NCBI GenBank assembly: GCA_949358305.1
Contig: OX442314.1
Location: 52,649,369 to 52,709,368, forward strand
Direction of reading: 5' to 3'
DNA: 60,000 nt
Source: Strigamia acuminata
Taxonomy: Eukaryota; Arthropoda; Chilopoda; Geophilomorpha; Linotaeniidae
Shown here: positions 8,498-20,261 of the stretch, piece by piece
Layout: each line of letters begins with the position of its first letter
Numbering within the stretch: the stretch's first letter is position 1
Notes under the pieces: generated by a model
Databases searched by the model: none
Seen by the model: the letters and a program-made list of their open reading frames with translations, nothing else
What the model was told of the DNA's origin: nothing
Position numbers and translations under genes: made by a program

Positions 8498-11400
8498 GTC
8501 CAGAGAGTGGGTCGGATACAAACATCAAGGACTCTACTGAGAAGAAGACTGAAGAATCACCAGACGTCGATAGAAGTACAACACCGTCTACTCCGACACC
8601 AGAGGCGCCATCTGCTGTTCGAGAAGACAACAACAAATCATTAACCCCGTCTACGGACATTAAATTAACTACATTAATCAAAACAGATTCAAGTAAATCA
8701 AAAATAAAAATACCCGGTGTCGTAACACCACAACCAACAAAATCAGCGCAACTTTCGTCTGTGAAAGCCAAGGAAACCCCCAAAAAACCAACTTCGTTGA
8801 CAACGCAGAGTGAGACGTTGCAAACAAACTTCGTTCTTTTGTCGCCCGAGGAATTGCAAAAATCCGAAGAGCCAAGAATCGAAATTACGAAGACTGATCG
8901 CTTCAACAGAGAAGCACCATATATCAAAATAACATGGGCTAACGTGAGTTTTGTCGCACTTTTGGATTCAGGCGCTCAGACGTGTGTAATGTCAGAGTCA
9001 TTATTTAACAAACTTAAAGCCAATATGGGTTTGGAATTGCTCGAACTTCACGAAACAGTGCGTACAGCGGCCGATGACAAAATTCCAGTTAAGGGATCTG
9101 TTAAACTGTCGGTGCGCGCACCTTTGGCCGTTATTTCTTTCATTTGCTTAATTATACCCAAAACATCAGAGGACCTTCTGCTGGGAAGAGATTTCTGCAG
9201 AGCGGTTGGTCTGTGCACAGACTTTGAATTGTGCCAGTGGTATTTGAAGGGATCACAAGAGCGAAGACAATTCATGACTTTAGAACAAGCTAACAAGTCA
9301 GAATCTGTTCTTTTATTTCCCATCAGGAAACCCGATGATACAAAGGACAGCACTAAGGATGTGCCCAAGGTATCAATTAACAACATTAATTGTATTCTTC
9401 TAGAACATCGACCTTTGTCGCAAGAGATTTTCGAATATCCAAATGACGATGCTCAGCACCAAATCAAGAGGATTCGGAATCGTACGCGAGATCAATGGTC
9501 ATTGGTATGGTCACCAAGGAGGAAGGATTCCATTAAAAAATCAAGAAGATTCAATTCATCATTGTTTTCGACGCTTAGCCAACGCAGACGTGCAAGACGA
9601 CAGCGGAGACGCCTTTATGAATTGTCACCAACAATAAAACAACTTAACACGCAGGGAAGACAGCTTTTGCGTCGTGTGGATGAAAATACGCTCATGGCCA
9701 GAGTACACGATCATTCGACGATTTCGGAGCCGCCTCTGGATGTTAATGTACTACAATATCAACCAAGCAGTGATCCAACACAACTGGACTGGATTTACGA
9801 CCAGCTGTGGTCATCATTGACGGTACCCCAAATTCGTTTATTAATTCAGACTCTTCGACCAATTTCGAAAATATTTCGTGAGGAGGTTGGATTATGTAAC
9901 AACACTCAGTTTGAAGTAAATTTAAAACCGGACTTTAGACCAATTCATGTGCCTGTAAGACCCGTTAACCCAGCAAAAAAGATGGTAATTGATGCTTATT
10001 TGGACCAAAAACTAAAACAAGGCATTATTCGTCGATCAAAAAGTGATTGTGCGGTGGCGCCTGTTGTTGTTCCAAAGAAAACTGGAGATTGGCGTACAGC
10101 TATGGATTTTAGACCGATGAATGCTCAAACTTTGCCAGATGTCTACCCACTACCCGACATCGATAATATATTTTCTTATTTAGGAGGATCAAATTGGTTT
10201 TCGATCATAGATGGACGAGAAGCTTTCCACCAGATTGGAGTGCGCCCCGGTGACGAGAGATTTCTCGCATTTATTACGCACAGAGGACTTTTCGAATATG
10301 TGAGAATGCCGTTTGGACCCATTAATGGCCCAGCAACTCTGCAGAGAGCCATGAACAAAACTTTGTCGAAATATCTTTACAAGTTCGTGTTCGTTTATCT
10401 CGATGACGTCATAATTTTCAGCAAGACGTTCGAGAAGCATGTACAACATCTCAAAATAATTCTTCAAGCCTTGGATGAAGCGGGATTCACGATGAACGCC
10501 AACAAGACGGAGTTGTGCAGAACATCGCTCGAAGTTTTAGGACATATTGTAGAGGCTGGACACATTAAACCAAACCCAAATAAGGTGACGGCAATTCAAT
10601 ATTTTCCGGCGCCTACCAACATCAAAGAATTACAAAGATTCAAAGGAATGATTGGTTATTATCAGTCATTTTTCCCAAATTATTCAAAAACATGCGAGGT
10701 GTTTCGCCCCTTACTCAAAAAAGATTCTGAGTGGAATTGGACGATTCAACACCAAGAAGCATTTAATTCACTCAAGAGAGGATTGGCTGAACCAACTCTA
10801 CACCGAAGATTCCCAGATTGGACCAAGCCATACATACTGCAAACAGACGCCAGCTATTCAGGTTTGGGCGCTGCACTCATGCAATTAAATGATCAAGGTG
10901 AACGAACACCAATCGCCTTTGCATCACGTGCATTGAATTCTGCTGAAAAGAATTACAGCGTTACTGAAATTGAGTGCTTGGCGGCGGTTTGGGCGGTCAA
11001 AAGATTTCGTGTATATCTTGAGATGATGAATTTTTATCTAGAAAGCGATCATTTGTCGTTAAAGTGGCTTTTCCAGCAGCGAGAACCAAAAGGACGCCTG
11101 GCACGATGGGTTTTGTCCCTCAGTGAGTACAAATTTACATTTCTTTACTGTTCAGGAGCACAGAATCGTGTTGCGGACGCCTTGAGCCGTGCGCCTGTGG
11201 AGCCATCGGAGCCATTGGATGCAGACGACTCGCCTCTCGTTGACGAAACATGCTACATCGCTTATTTTGACGACCCAAATGATTGGCCAAAATTACCAAT
11301 AATCAACATTATTGGAGTTGGATTGGCTGCGGCACAACAACGAAATAACGCAGCTGTGATGACAAGAGCGCAAAGACGACAGCAGCAAATTAAACCAAAA

Positions 11401-12642
11401 TTGGGCAGGCCAAAAGGTTCTAAAAACAAGAAGAGACCGCCACCAAATTATCAGGTATTAACTCAAGCCAGAGCGCGTCAACAGAAACAAGTTTCGGCGC
11501 CTCCTGGGGCTGTTGCACCATTGCCACCTTTAATGTCGCCTCTGCCATCACCAAATGTGCCGACTGCATCATTTCCAACTCCTGATGTGTTGAGCCCACC
11601 TGCAGGACCATCCGGAGCTGTTCGACCGAATTTTGACGGATATGGAGGTCCAGATTCGGATTCGTCGGACGATTCTACAACTTATCAACCGGCATGGATG
11701 GGGCGTGCAGGATTTATGCCACAGCAAGCGCGTCAAGATCGATCACAATTTCAAAGAAATGCATCAAGACGACCAATTGCTGATGAACAACAAGACGAAG
11801 AAGAAGACGAGGCCGAGCGACTCCATGAGGCGCCGCAAGACCACCAACCTTTTCGTCTAATACCAACTATTAACGAAATAATTCGTCGACAACACGAAGA
11901 CACGTGGAGCGCCGAATTAATCGAATATCTTGATCAAGGACAATTGCCCAACGACCAAGTGCAAGCAGCGCGTATCAGGTATCGTGCCGTAGATTTTGCT
12001 ATGTACAAGGGAATGTTATGTCGTTATCCACCGATCGACATAAATAAAATTCGCCGTAGAAGACAAATCTATTTGCCCCTAATGTTACGCGAACAATATT
12101 TCAAAGCTCTGCATTACCCGCCGAGCTGCGGACATTTAGGAGTTGAAAAAACACTTCATCGACTCCGGGCCCAAGTTTATTGGCCAAAAATGAAGGAGGA
12201 CGTTTTGCTTTGGATTCAAAAATGTGAACCATGTCAGCGAGCTAAGCCGTTAAATCGCCTTCCATATGGACCAATGATCATGGCCAAACCACGACATTTG
12301 TTTCACACAATTTACATCGATTATTATGGTAAAAAACCCCGATCGATTGGAGGACATTGTTACGCATTAGTAATTGTGGATGCCGCCAGTCGGTGGTTGG
12401 ATGTAAGATTGACCGAGACATCTGACTGGAAAACAACAATCAAACAATTGCAAGGATTTATTCAGCGATGGGCATTTCCAAAAGTTATTATAAGTGACAA
12501 TGCGCCAGCTTTCCGTTCAATGGAATTCCAGGCTGCATGTCAGAGTTTTGGCGCCATCAATCGCTACACGGCTGTTTATCATCCACAGGGGAACTTAGCC
12601 GAAAGATTAAACCAAGCATTAAAAAACTGCATTTTGGCATAT
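8431..12642 (+). CDS. pol: Element A ORF2: Pol, 5' part (protease, RT, RNase H, most of integrase)
   Basis: Entered by -1 frameshift from gag. Domains by residue from 8431: aspartic protease with LLDSGA (D about 179); reverse transcriptase with YLDD (about 655-658) and conserved finger and palm motifs; RNase H with TDAS (about 804); a Pro/Gln-rich linker of about 250 residues holding an AT-hook-like GRPKGSKNKK (about 992); integrase zinc finger (H...H...CEPC, about 1227-1265); and catalytic D, D and E near 1298, 1355 and 1390. The frame is cut at 12642 by the BEL/Pao insertion and resumes at 19134. Without the insertion and one duplication the frame is continuous, so only the insertion disrupts it. 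Confidence 0.9.
8467..8473 (+). promoter_or_regulatory. -1 ribosomal frameshift site, G GGA AAC
   Basis: In the Gag frame the codons are GGA AAC preceded by G, an exact X XXY YYZ heptamer known from lentiviral gag-pol junctions. It lies in the 67-nt gag/pol overlap, and a -1 slip enters the pol frame exactly. A GC-rich stretch with weak pairing follows about 6 nt downstream; no strong pseudoknot is obvious by eye. Confidence 0.85.
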
Positions 12643-13220
12643 TGTTAAATTTGCATAAGATAAAAATAATACAAACTTAGCAACAAGTTTCTAAAAGTTC
12701 CTGGATACAAATGATGGATAAAGTTGAGGTTGTGTTGAAATTCAAAGATGGCGTTGGAGCAAAGTAAAAGCACAACCACACGTTTTAGAGGTAAAAAGTA
12801 CACTAAAAGTTTATTCTATTTTCAACACAATGGGAAAAGGGGTAGAGGAATGTGGATGACGCGTTCAGAGCGCCAATGAGACGGCGCTCAAGAGGTAGGA
12901 AAAACCCACACCAATTAAGGGATTAACAGGGCAAGGTACTACAAATGAGGAACAGGTCAAACACTCAAATAAGAAATACAAATATATTGAAGCATTAAAA
13001 TAAGAAATATTACAACAATATTAAACTATTCAATCTAATAAAATGGTAAATTATCAATAAAAATATACAATGATAAAGCAATGTAAATGAAACACAAATA
13101 ACAACTAAAACCACAAGACAAATCAACACATTGAAATATAAAAGATAACAACAATTCAAAAATGAGAATAGCAATTCAAATAATAGTTTATATCACGCGT
13201 AAAATCACTCGATTTTCACA
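12643..13220 (-). repeat. 3' LTR of the BEL/Pao element
   Basis: 578 bp; no difference seen from 18551-19128. On the coding strand it starts TGTGAAAATC, and its TGA supplies the stop codon of the polyprotein. Confidence 0.93.
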
Positions 13221-16200
13221 CTGCCGGCGGGGAGGGGATGTCTGACCCCACTTCCAAACGCACGAGACGTTGAACTGGTCGACGTAATTTTCCCCCATCC
13301 GCGAGCACGAGTTCACATGACCTAACTTTGTCATCGCGACCTCGTCTGACTTCGACCACTCTCCCCATCTTCCATTTCAAACGGGGTTTAAATTGCTCCT
13401 CAATTATCACAACGTCGTCAATTTGCAGCTCACGTTTGTCTGATTTTCCCGTTTGCACCTTCAGGTCCTTTAAATATTCACGGGACCAGCGTGACCAAAA
13501 TGTTGACAACATGCGTTGTTGATATTGCCACTGTCGAACGAATTCCTTTTGAGTCGGTTCGAGTATTTCAGTCGACCCTGAATCCGGCAAGTGCGTTTGC
13601 ATGATTCCCGTCAAGAAATGTGCTGGAGTAAGTGGTTCGGCTTCGCTTGGCTTCTCGTACACGTATGTGATGGGCCTACGGTTGATGACCGCTTCCGTCT
13701 GTGCCAAGAAAGTTCCAAATTGATAAAAGTTGAGGTGTGCAGATCCGATTACTTTTTTCAAGCAACGTTTAACTGTCTGTACCATCCTCTCCCAAAACCC
13801 TCCCCACCATGGTGCATTTTCCACGATGAACTTCCACTCTATTCCCTTTTGAGCCAGATAATTTTGGAACGCCTCGTCTTTGGTGGAGCGTAAAAGAGAT
13901 GAAAGTTCTAAATGAGCGCGGCGAAAGGTGGACCCGTTGTCGCTGTACATCGTCTTTGGGAGGCCTCTACGACTGATGAATCGTTCAAAAGCTCCCAAAA
14001 AGTCTGTTGTTGACAATGAGGGAACCAGTTCCAAATGGACCGCTCGAATGGTTGCACACGTGAAAAGGGCTATGTAAGCTTTGGTTGTTCGTCCCTTTAT
14101 TATTATCGGTCCAGCAAAATCGACCCCAGTAACCGCGAATGGTTGGCACTTAGTCGTCCTGTCTGCTGGGAGGGGGCCTGGCACTTCTCGCATCAACCGT
14201 CCTTGAATCTTTTTGCAGACGACGCATTTGTCCAAAATCGATTTTAAGGTCCTCCTTGCGGATGGTGTCCAGTATAAGTCTCGAAATTTCGACAATGTGG
14301 CTGTCAATCCGCAATGAAGGACCTGTAAATGAGAGTGTTGTAAAATTAATTTCGTGAGTTTATGGTTTGGAGGTAAAATCAAAGGTTGCACAGCTGTGTG
14401 CAAATCTCGTGATTTTTGCAGTCGAGTTTGCAGTTCAATCAACCCCATATCGTTCAGCTGTGGATTCAGGTCTCGCAATTTCGAATCCCTCTGAATTTGT
14501 TTTCCATCCCTCAATTGGTTTATTTCCTGGCCATAAACCTCTGCTTGCGCGATTCGAATTAGGCCGAATCTCGCGCGTTTCAACTCAGTTGCGACCAATG
14601 GACCTCGACCTCGCTGGTTGGCGTCTTGTTGTCGCTTCCCAGCGTTGTCAGCGAATCTGAAAACCCATGCCAACGTTCGGATAGCCTTTGAAAGCGATCC
14701 AAACTTGGCAAACGGAAAAACATTAGTTATTGTCGTCTGTACCGCCTCGACGTGGATTTCAGTCATCTCGTCCGGTTCTTCGACCGTCTCTGTCGGTAGG
14801 TTTGGCCAATCCTGACGACTTCCGCGCAGCCAGTCTGGTCCCTTCCACCAAAGTCGCTCGACAATCATCGCCTCTGCGTCCATTCCTCTTGTCAGGCGGT
14901 CGGCAGGATTTTCGACGCCTGGCACGTGTCTCCACTCGTCTACTCTTGACTTCTCTCTTATCTCCAGTACCCGATTGTGCACGAAGGTTGGCGGTCGTTT
15001 GGACGTGTTTTTTATCCAATGCAGACAAATCTGCGAATCCGTCCAAAAAAATATCTCGTTTGGCGTCACCAGTTCCTTGATTTGATCGGCGAGGCGTACA
15101 GCAACCAGTGCTCCCATGAGTTCGAGTCGTGGCAGCGTAAGTGGTTTGACAGGAGCTACACGACACTTTGATAAAATGAAATTAGTCTCAATCAAATCAC
15201 CATTAGAGTTCTGGATGTATGCCACCGCCCCATATGCCTTCGGACTCGCGTCGCAGAATATGTGTACTTCGCATTGGTCAAATTCGTCCAATCCCAACCA
15301 TCGTGGAATTGCAATATTTTTCAGAGTGGGAATTTGGTCGGTCCATTTCTTCCAATCAGCGCGCAACTCGATGTCTAATTCGTCGTCCCATGGCAAATTC
15401 CTGAGCCATAGGGACTGGAAAAACATGCGTGCTGTCACGGTGAATGGTGTGGCAAATCCTAAGGGGTCGAAAATTTGCGCTGTTAATTTTATTACCTCCC
15501 TCTTTGTCGCTTTTTGGTAAGGTGAGCAAGTTTTCTCCACCGCCAGTCCCAATTCGTCCGAGTTTGGATTCCATCTGATTCCCAGCACTTTTGTATCTTC
15601 ATCTGATGTCAGCAGTGTGTCAGAGGGGCATTCCTCGCGAAATTTGGCTCTGAGTTCCGGTGAGTTGGTTTGCCACTTGGCGAGTTCCATGCCGGCTTCT
15701 GTAAAAATCAGGTTAGACTGGCGAAATGTTACCAGTGCTTGAGCGACGGTTTTGAGGGATGAGATGAAGTCGTCCACGTACAGGCACTTTAACAACAGTT
15801 TTACAGTTTCTGGATATTTCTTCTCGTATTTGCGCAAGTGATGTCGAATGGTGGCGCTCAACAAAAATGGGCTTGGTGTGGCGCCAAATAACACTCGAGT
15901 TTGTCGCAATACTTTTAACAATGCCTTTCCTATACCGTCCCAGCACTCATCAATCCAGAAAAATCTCGTTGCGTCGCGGTCCTTTAGAGCGATCTCGATC
16001 ATGTGAAATGCCTTTTTAATGTCACCCATCATGGCCACTCTCCCAAGACGAAATCCTAACAATACGAAAATTAGTGAAGGTAGAAAGTTTATACCTTTTG
16101 ATAGGCAATCGTTCAAGGAAAGGTGGCCTTTTCGGTGTGATGATGCATCAAATACGACTCGCAACTTTGTGGTAATTCGTTCCTCTTTGATCACTGGACT

Positions 16201-18495
16201 ATGTGGCATGTAGTAGACCGGCCCTGTCGAAGTTTGGTTCGGAATTTCTTCGACAATTCCCATTTTCAACTGCTCGTCGATAACCTTTTTATATTCTAAG
16301 TAGAGGTTTGGTTGTTTTCGGAAGCGACGAATCAGCGACATGATGCGTTGTTCTGCTCCTCGATAATTGTCGTCGAGCTCGTTGGTGTCCACGATCCACG
16401 GCAGTTCCACGGAATACTTTGAACCCGTCCATTTGATAGTTTTTTCGAACTTCTGCAGCGTTTCAGCGTCGTCGCTGTCTTCGACCGACTCGTGGCGCAC
16501 TCCAATCGGTTCCAGTTCCCACATCCGGCGTAAAAGGTCATCTGTCGATGGGGTAAGCGTAATTTTGTTAATTCTTACCGGCGCAGCAATGACTCTTGTC
16601 CCATTCGTGGTCTGTCCGTGCAGTGTCCAACCGAATTTGGTCTTTACTGCAATCAAATTCTCCTCCAAAAATTCCGTTTGGCCTGTCATTACACGCCAGT
16701 AATGGTCTACTCCAATTAATAGGTCCACTTCCTTCGAATGCAATGCGACTTGTTTACAGGCCACCTCGATTTTTCTTCGATGTAGTTCGGCTTTAAGTTG
16801 CGCATTTGGCTGCTCTCCGGGCGTGGACGTGACGTGGGCAGTTTCAATGGCCTCGATTGTGACAGCTGGTGACCTCGAATTGGCGGGGCTGAGAGTTAAT
16901 TCGACTCTGTTGCGTATTTCTGACTTCGGCTCTTGTCCAAACACGGCCAAGTTGATGGTTTCTGTCCCTAAAATTTTTAAGTTCAGTTTTTTTACCAATT
17001 CGGACCGTATGAATGTGCGTTGAGCTCCCCCGTCGATATAACACACTCCCGACGTCGACAGTTTTGGTCCGGCCATTTTCACCATCTGGACCATCAAAAA
17101 TTCGGACTTGGGAGGACAGGTGGTGACTACTGAGTTCGAATGGGTGACTCCCTCGACGACCTCCGTAGATTTTGGCGTGTCGCACACGTGTGTGTGGTGC
17201 GCTCCCTCGCAGCTGTAGCATTTCATGCGAGTCCTGCACTCCTCAGTTTTGTGGGGTGCTTTTCCCAAGCATCGCAAGCAAATTCCCTTTTTTTGCAACT
17301 TTTTACGTCTCTCTTCCATCGAGAGTGGACATCGCTTTCGGTTGTGTTCTGTGGAATCACAAAATTGGCATTTTATTATTATTACCGAAAGTTGTGACGC
17401 TGATCCAGATCGAGGCTCCTTTTCTTTTCGTTTGAATTTTCCCTTATTGTTGTGGGCGTTATCCGTGAATGACGATTTGTTTGTTGCTGCATCAGGTTTT
17501 GTTTGAGTTTTCATCATGTCGTATTTGGCGTGTTTAGCGATGTAACTGCTCAGCCAATCCATTAGCCTCGTTACCGACCTCTCTCCGTCGCAGTCTTTGT
17601 CGTACTCCATAATCACGTTGCGTGGTATGGCGGACGACAGCACGGGGAAAATGGTACGCTGAATTTCGGCCAATGGTACCTCGATGTTCGCCAAATTCTC
17701 GATGTTGATTTCTACGTGTCTGTGCAGTTTCTGGAGCCCCATCCTATCTCGATCGCTGTTGACTAAAGGTAGGTTAATTAAATTTGACAAATATTTGTTT
17801 TCAAGCACGATCTTGTCGCCATATTTTTTTTGTAGGCGTGTGACCGCAGTATTATAATTGCCAGCTGTAATCTCCAACGCTTTGATGTCATCTAACGCGT
17901 CTCCTACCAAATATGTCCTCAAATGCAACAGTTTATGTGTTGCATCCAGTTGCTCGTCGTCGCCAACCTGAATGGAAAATGTTTTCCAAAATCCTCCCCA
18001 CTCCTCAGGTTTGCGCCCGTCGAATTTGGGAATCTCCAGCGGTTTGCGTTTGATGAATGGCTGGCCGTTTGTTGGGGTCACTCGTGGCGTCGCCGCCGAC
18101 ACTGCTGCGGTAATGGCCGCCGCTAGTGCGTCGATGTTCGCCGTCGGTTGCGCCTCCGCGTCCGGTCGCAAGTTTTGGGGCGGTAAAGGTGGAAAATATG
18201 TTTGAATGTACCTTGCTAACTCCGCTCTTGCTGCTGCCAAACGGTCCTCCAACGCGTCGAGTGCCTGCACCGTGGTGTCGATTTCCTGATCAGATTTGGC
18301 TTGATCCAAGGTGGCGTCGAACGTTGTTTGAGCTCGTTTGTGTTTCTGCTCGAGCTGCTGCATCCACAGTTCAATCGTGGCTTGCGGTATCGCTGCTCGT
18401 CCGGTCAGCGCGGCGGTTATTGTGGTTAAGAGCGTCTCGGTGACCAATATGGCCGCTCGGAACGCCCTGTTCTTCAGCTCAAATACTCTCACCAT
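13216..18495 (-). CDS. gag-pol: BEL/Pao Gag-Pol polyprotein
   Basis: A single frame of 1759 codons starting 37 nt after the PBS. N-terminal coiled segment (1-110); DUF1759-type Gag domain (about 150-300); three zinc knuckles (376-438); aspartic protease with DGG in place of the usual DSG/DTG (D about 488); Pao-type reverse transcriptase with DIKKAFH (about 825) and YVDDF (906-910); RNase H with CDAS (about 1082) and TDSQ; integrase with an H-H-C-C zinc finger (HSHLQVLH...CVVC), then D (GVDFAG), D (YSDNGS) and E (WERMVQ); and a C-terminal DUF5641-like domain. The stop codon lies inside the 3' LTR. Gag, Pro and Pol come from one product cut by the protease. Nothing is broken, but the DGG site deserves a check. 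Confidence 0.95.
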   Translation of the reverse strand: MVRVFELKNRAFRAAILVTETLLTTITAALTGRAAIPQATIELWMQQLEQKHKRAQTTFDATLDQAKSDQEIDTTVQALDALEDRLAAARAELARYIQTYFPPLPPQNLRPDAEAQPTANIDALAAAITAAVSAATPRVTPTNGQPFIKRKPLEIPKFDGRKPEEWGGFWKTFSIQVGDDEQLDATHKLLHLRTYLVGDALDDIKALEITAGNYNTAVTRLQKKYGDKIVLENKYLSNLINLPLVNSDRDRMGLQKLHRHVEINIENLANIEVPLAEIQRTIFPVLSSAIPRNVIMEYDKDCDGERSVTRLMDWLSSYIAKHAKYDMMKTQTKPDAATNKSSFTDNAHNNKGKFKRKEKEPRSGSASQLSVIIIKCQFCDSTEHNRKRCPLSMEERRKKLQKKGICLRCLGKAPHKTEECRTRMKCYSCEGAHHTHVCDTPKSTEVVEGVTHSNSVVTTCPPKSEFLMVQMVKMAGPKLSTSGVCYIDGGAQRTFIRSELVKKLNLKILGTETINLAVFGQEPKSEIRNRVELTLSPANSRSPAVTIEAIETAHVTSTPGEQPNAQLKAELHRRKIEVACKQVALHSKEVDLLIGVDHYWRVMTGQTEFLEENLIAVKTKFGWTLHGQTTNGTRVIAAPVRINKITLTPSTDDLLRRMWELEPIGVRHESVEDSDDAETLQKFEKTIKWTGSKYSVELPWIVDTNELDDNYRGAEQRIMSLIRRFRKQPNLYLEYKKVIDEQLKMGIVEEIPNQTSTGPVYYMPHSPVIKEERITTKLRVVFDASSHRKGHLSLNDCLSKGINFLPSLIFVLLGFRLGRVAMMGDIKKAFHMIEIALKDRDATRFFWIDECWDGIGKALLKVLRQTRVLFGATPSPFLLSATIRHHLRKYEKKYPETVKLLLKCLYVDDFISSLKTVAQALVTFRQSNLIFTEAGMELAKWQTNSPELRAKFREECPSDTLLTSDEDTKVLGIRWNPNSDELGLAVEKTCSPYQKATKREVIKLTAQIFDPLGFATPFTVTARMFFQSLWLRNLPWDDELDIELRADWKKWTDQIPTLKNIAIPRWLGLDEFDQCEVHIFCDASPKAYGAVAYIQNSNGDLIETNFILSKCRVAPVKPLTLPRLELMGALVAVRLADQIKELVTPNEIFFWTDSQICLHWIKNTSKRPPTFVHNRVLEIREKSRVDEWRHVPGVENPADRLTRGMDAEAMIVERLWWKGPDWLRGSRQDWPNLPTETVEEPDEMTEIHVEAVQTTITNVFPFAKFGSLSKAIRTLAWVFRFADNAGKRQQDANQRGRGPLVATELKRARFGLIRIAQAEVYGQEINQLRDGKQIQRDSKLRDLNPQLNDMGLIELQTRLQKSRDLHTAVQPLILPPNHKLTKLILQHSHLQVLHCGLTATLSKFRDLYWTPSARRTLKSILDKCVVCKKIQGRLMREVPGPLPADRTTKCQPFAVTGVDFAGPIIIKGRTTKAYIALFTCATIRAVHLELVPSLSTTDFLGAFERFISRRGLPKTMYSDNGSTFRRAHLELSSLLRSTKDEAFQNYLAQKGIEWKFIVENAPWWGGFWERMVQTVKRCLKKVIGSAHLNFYQFGTFLAQTEAVINRRPITYVYEKPSEAEPLTPAHFLTGIMQTHLPDSGSTEILEPTQKEFVRQWQYQQRMLSTFWSRWSREYLKDLKVQTGKSDKRELQIDDVVIIEEQFKPRLKWKMGRVVEVRRGRDDKVRSCELVLADGGKLRRPVQRLVRLEVGSDIPSPPAV

Positions 18496-18531
18496 TTTGA
18501 ATAATTTGGATTAGATGGGAAATTAAGTAGC

Positions 18532-18549
18532 TCCCGGGTTTCGGCACCA
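18532..18549 (-). promoter_or_regulatory. Primer binding site, tRNA-Phe type
   Basis: On the coding strand it reads TGGTGCCGAAACCCGGGA, complementary over 18 nt to the 3' end (including CCA) of eukaryotic tRNA-Phe. One nucleotide separates it from the LTR. Confidence 0.8.
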
Positions 18550-18550
18550 A

Positions 18551-19128
18551 TGTTAAATTTGCATAAGATAAAAATAATACAAACTTAGCAACAAGTTTCT
18601 AAAAGTTCCTGGATACAAATGATGGATAAAGTTGAGGTTGTGTTGAAATTCAAAGATGGCGTTGGAGCAAAGTAAAAGCACAACCACACGTTTTAGAGGT
18701 AAAAAGTACACTAAAAGTTTATTCTATTTTCAACACAATGGGAAAAGGGGTAGAGGAATGTGGATGACGCGTTCAGAGCGCCAATGAGACGGCGCTCAAG
18801 AGGTAGGAAAAACCCACACCAATTAAGGGATTAACAGGGCAAGGTACTACAAATGAGGAACAGGTCAAACACTCAAATAAGAAATACAAATATATTGAAG
18901 CATTAAAATAAGAAATATTACAACAATATTAAACTATTCAATCTAATAAAATGGTAAATTATCAATAAAAATATACAATGATAAAGCAATGTAAATGAAA
19001 CACAAATAACAACTAAAACCACAAGACAAATCAACACATTGAAATATAAAAGATAACAACAATTCAAAAATGAGAATAGCAATTCAAATAATAGTTTATA
19101 TCACGCGTAAAATCACTCGATTTTCACA
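18551..19128 (-). repeat. 5' LTR of the BEL/Pao element
   Basis: 578 bp, ending on the coding strand in AACA just before the PBS. Followed on the plus strand by the catat target duplication at 19129-19133. Confidence 0.93.
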
Positions 19129-19133
19129 CATAT

Positions 19134-19730
19134 ATTGAAGAGCATGTGCGCTGGGACGTTCACATTGGATATTTTGTGCTAGCAATCAACTCAGCCTATC
19201 AAGCTTCGCTTCAATATTCTCCTTATCAAATGGTGACGGGACAAGAGGCGCGTTATCCAGGTGATTTCGATTCGGACACCGACGATGGACAGCCACTGCC
19301 ACCAGCACGAGCGCGAGAGACGCATGAATTGATGAGAGAATTGCGAAATAATGCCACTGCAAATTTACAAAAAGCTCAAATTAGACATAAACGTTGGTTC
19401 GATCGAAAAAGAAGACCACACGATTTCAAACCAGGCGATTTTGTGTCTATTAAAAATCGACAATTGTCATCAGCGGACCGACAGTTTGCTGCAGGACTTC
19501 GACAGAGGACGGAAGGCGTTTACGTAATCCATAAATTAACTGGACCCAATACTGTCATTCTTATGGACAAGGATGGTCGTCGAATGCTGCCGTATAACGT
19601 CGTGGAATTGCGCCATTGGTTCAATAATGATGATGATCTAGACCAAACGGACGCAACAATGATCGAAAAACATGTTGCTGCGTTTACATCAGAAATTGAA
19701 ACCATCATCGCTTCATTTTCGATAAAATAA
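19134..19730 (+). CDS. pol: Element A ORF2: Pol, 3' part (integrase C-terminus)
   Basis: Continuation of pol after the BEL/Pao insertion. Removing 12643-19133 (6491 nt) restores the frame of 8431-12642, giving about 1602 residues in all. It encodes the end of the integrase core (AINSAYQASLQYSPYQMVTG, the usual helix after the DDE fold), a coiled segment, and the GPY/F-like C-terminal barrel (FKPGDFVSIKN, then TEGVYVIHKLTGPNT). It ends in a normal stop. Confidence 0.87.
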   Translation: MEEHVRWDVHIGYFVLAINSAYQASLQYSPYQMVTGQEARYPGDFDSDTDDGQPLPPARARETHELMRELRNNATANLQKAQIRHKRWFDRKRRPHDFKPGDFVSIKNRQLSSADRQFAAGLRQRTEGVYVIHKLTGPNTVILMDKDGRRMLPYNVVELRHWFNNDDDLDQTDATMIEKHVAAFTSEIETIIASFSIK

Positions 19731-20261
19731 CTTAATTTCTTTTCATTTTATAATTTTATTTCTTTCTTTACTTTACCCAACCTTCTTTCCTTCCTGTGTT
19801 TATAATTTTCCCTGCTTTAAACCAAATATTTACGGAGGATAGACGCTGAAAATAGTAAGTAAAGATTAGTTTAGGAATTTGAAATTCATCAATTTAAAAT
19901 GATGATACGAAAATTTACTAAGTCCAAACTCATGCTTCTTCGAAGTGCGTGATTAAATCTCGTTCACGCGAGAGGTCCGTGTCATATTTTATGACGAGGC
20001 GACCCCGTAGCGAGACCGCGTGTATTAAAGACATGTGAGGGCACGACTTAGCCACATTTTAATTTGCGTCTGAATAGTCGCGCCTCAAAAAACTTAACAA
20101 TCACTTAAATTGGATAAATATTGTTAGAAATTGTGCGTCTATCACCCGTAAGTACTTTCTATCTCACAACAATTTAATTTTAATTGAATATTTTCGCTAA
20201 AATAACTTTTTCTTCATGGAAAATTTCCATTTCTTTTAGTTTCACTTTACAGTAATTTATT
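19731..20261 (+). promoter_or_regulatory. Element A pol-ORF3 spacer with splice signals
   Basis: No ORF. A consensus donor (CCC|GTAAGTACT, GT at 20148-20149) and a strong acceptor (pyrimidine tract, TTTACAG, AG at 20251-20252) define a possible 105-nt intron ending 9 nt before the ORF3 ATG. The acceptor could alternatively pair with the LTR donor at 6151. Short hairpins occur (GTCATA-TTT-TATGAC near 19981-19995; CTCG...CGAG near 19958-19971). A TATTAAA lies near 20012. This looks like the control region of a separate or spliced mRNA for ORF3-5. Confidence 0.5.

Larger units (their letters stand above)
12643..19128 (-). mobile_element. BEL/Pao LTR retrotransposon nested in element A pol
   Basis: 6486 bp, bounded by apparently identical 578-bp LTRs with a 5-bp target duplication catat (12638-12642, 19129-19133), the size usual for BEL/Pao. 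Coding strand is minus: 5' LTR 18551-19128, PBS 18532-18549, one ORF, 3' LTR 12643-13220. The intact ORF and identical LTRs suggest a very recent, potentially active copy. Confidence 0.96.
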
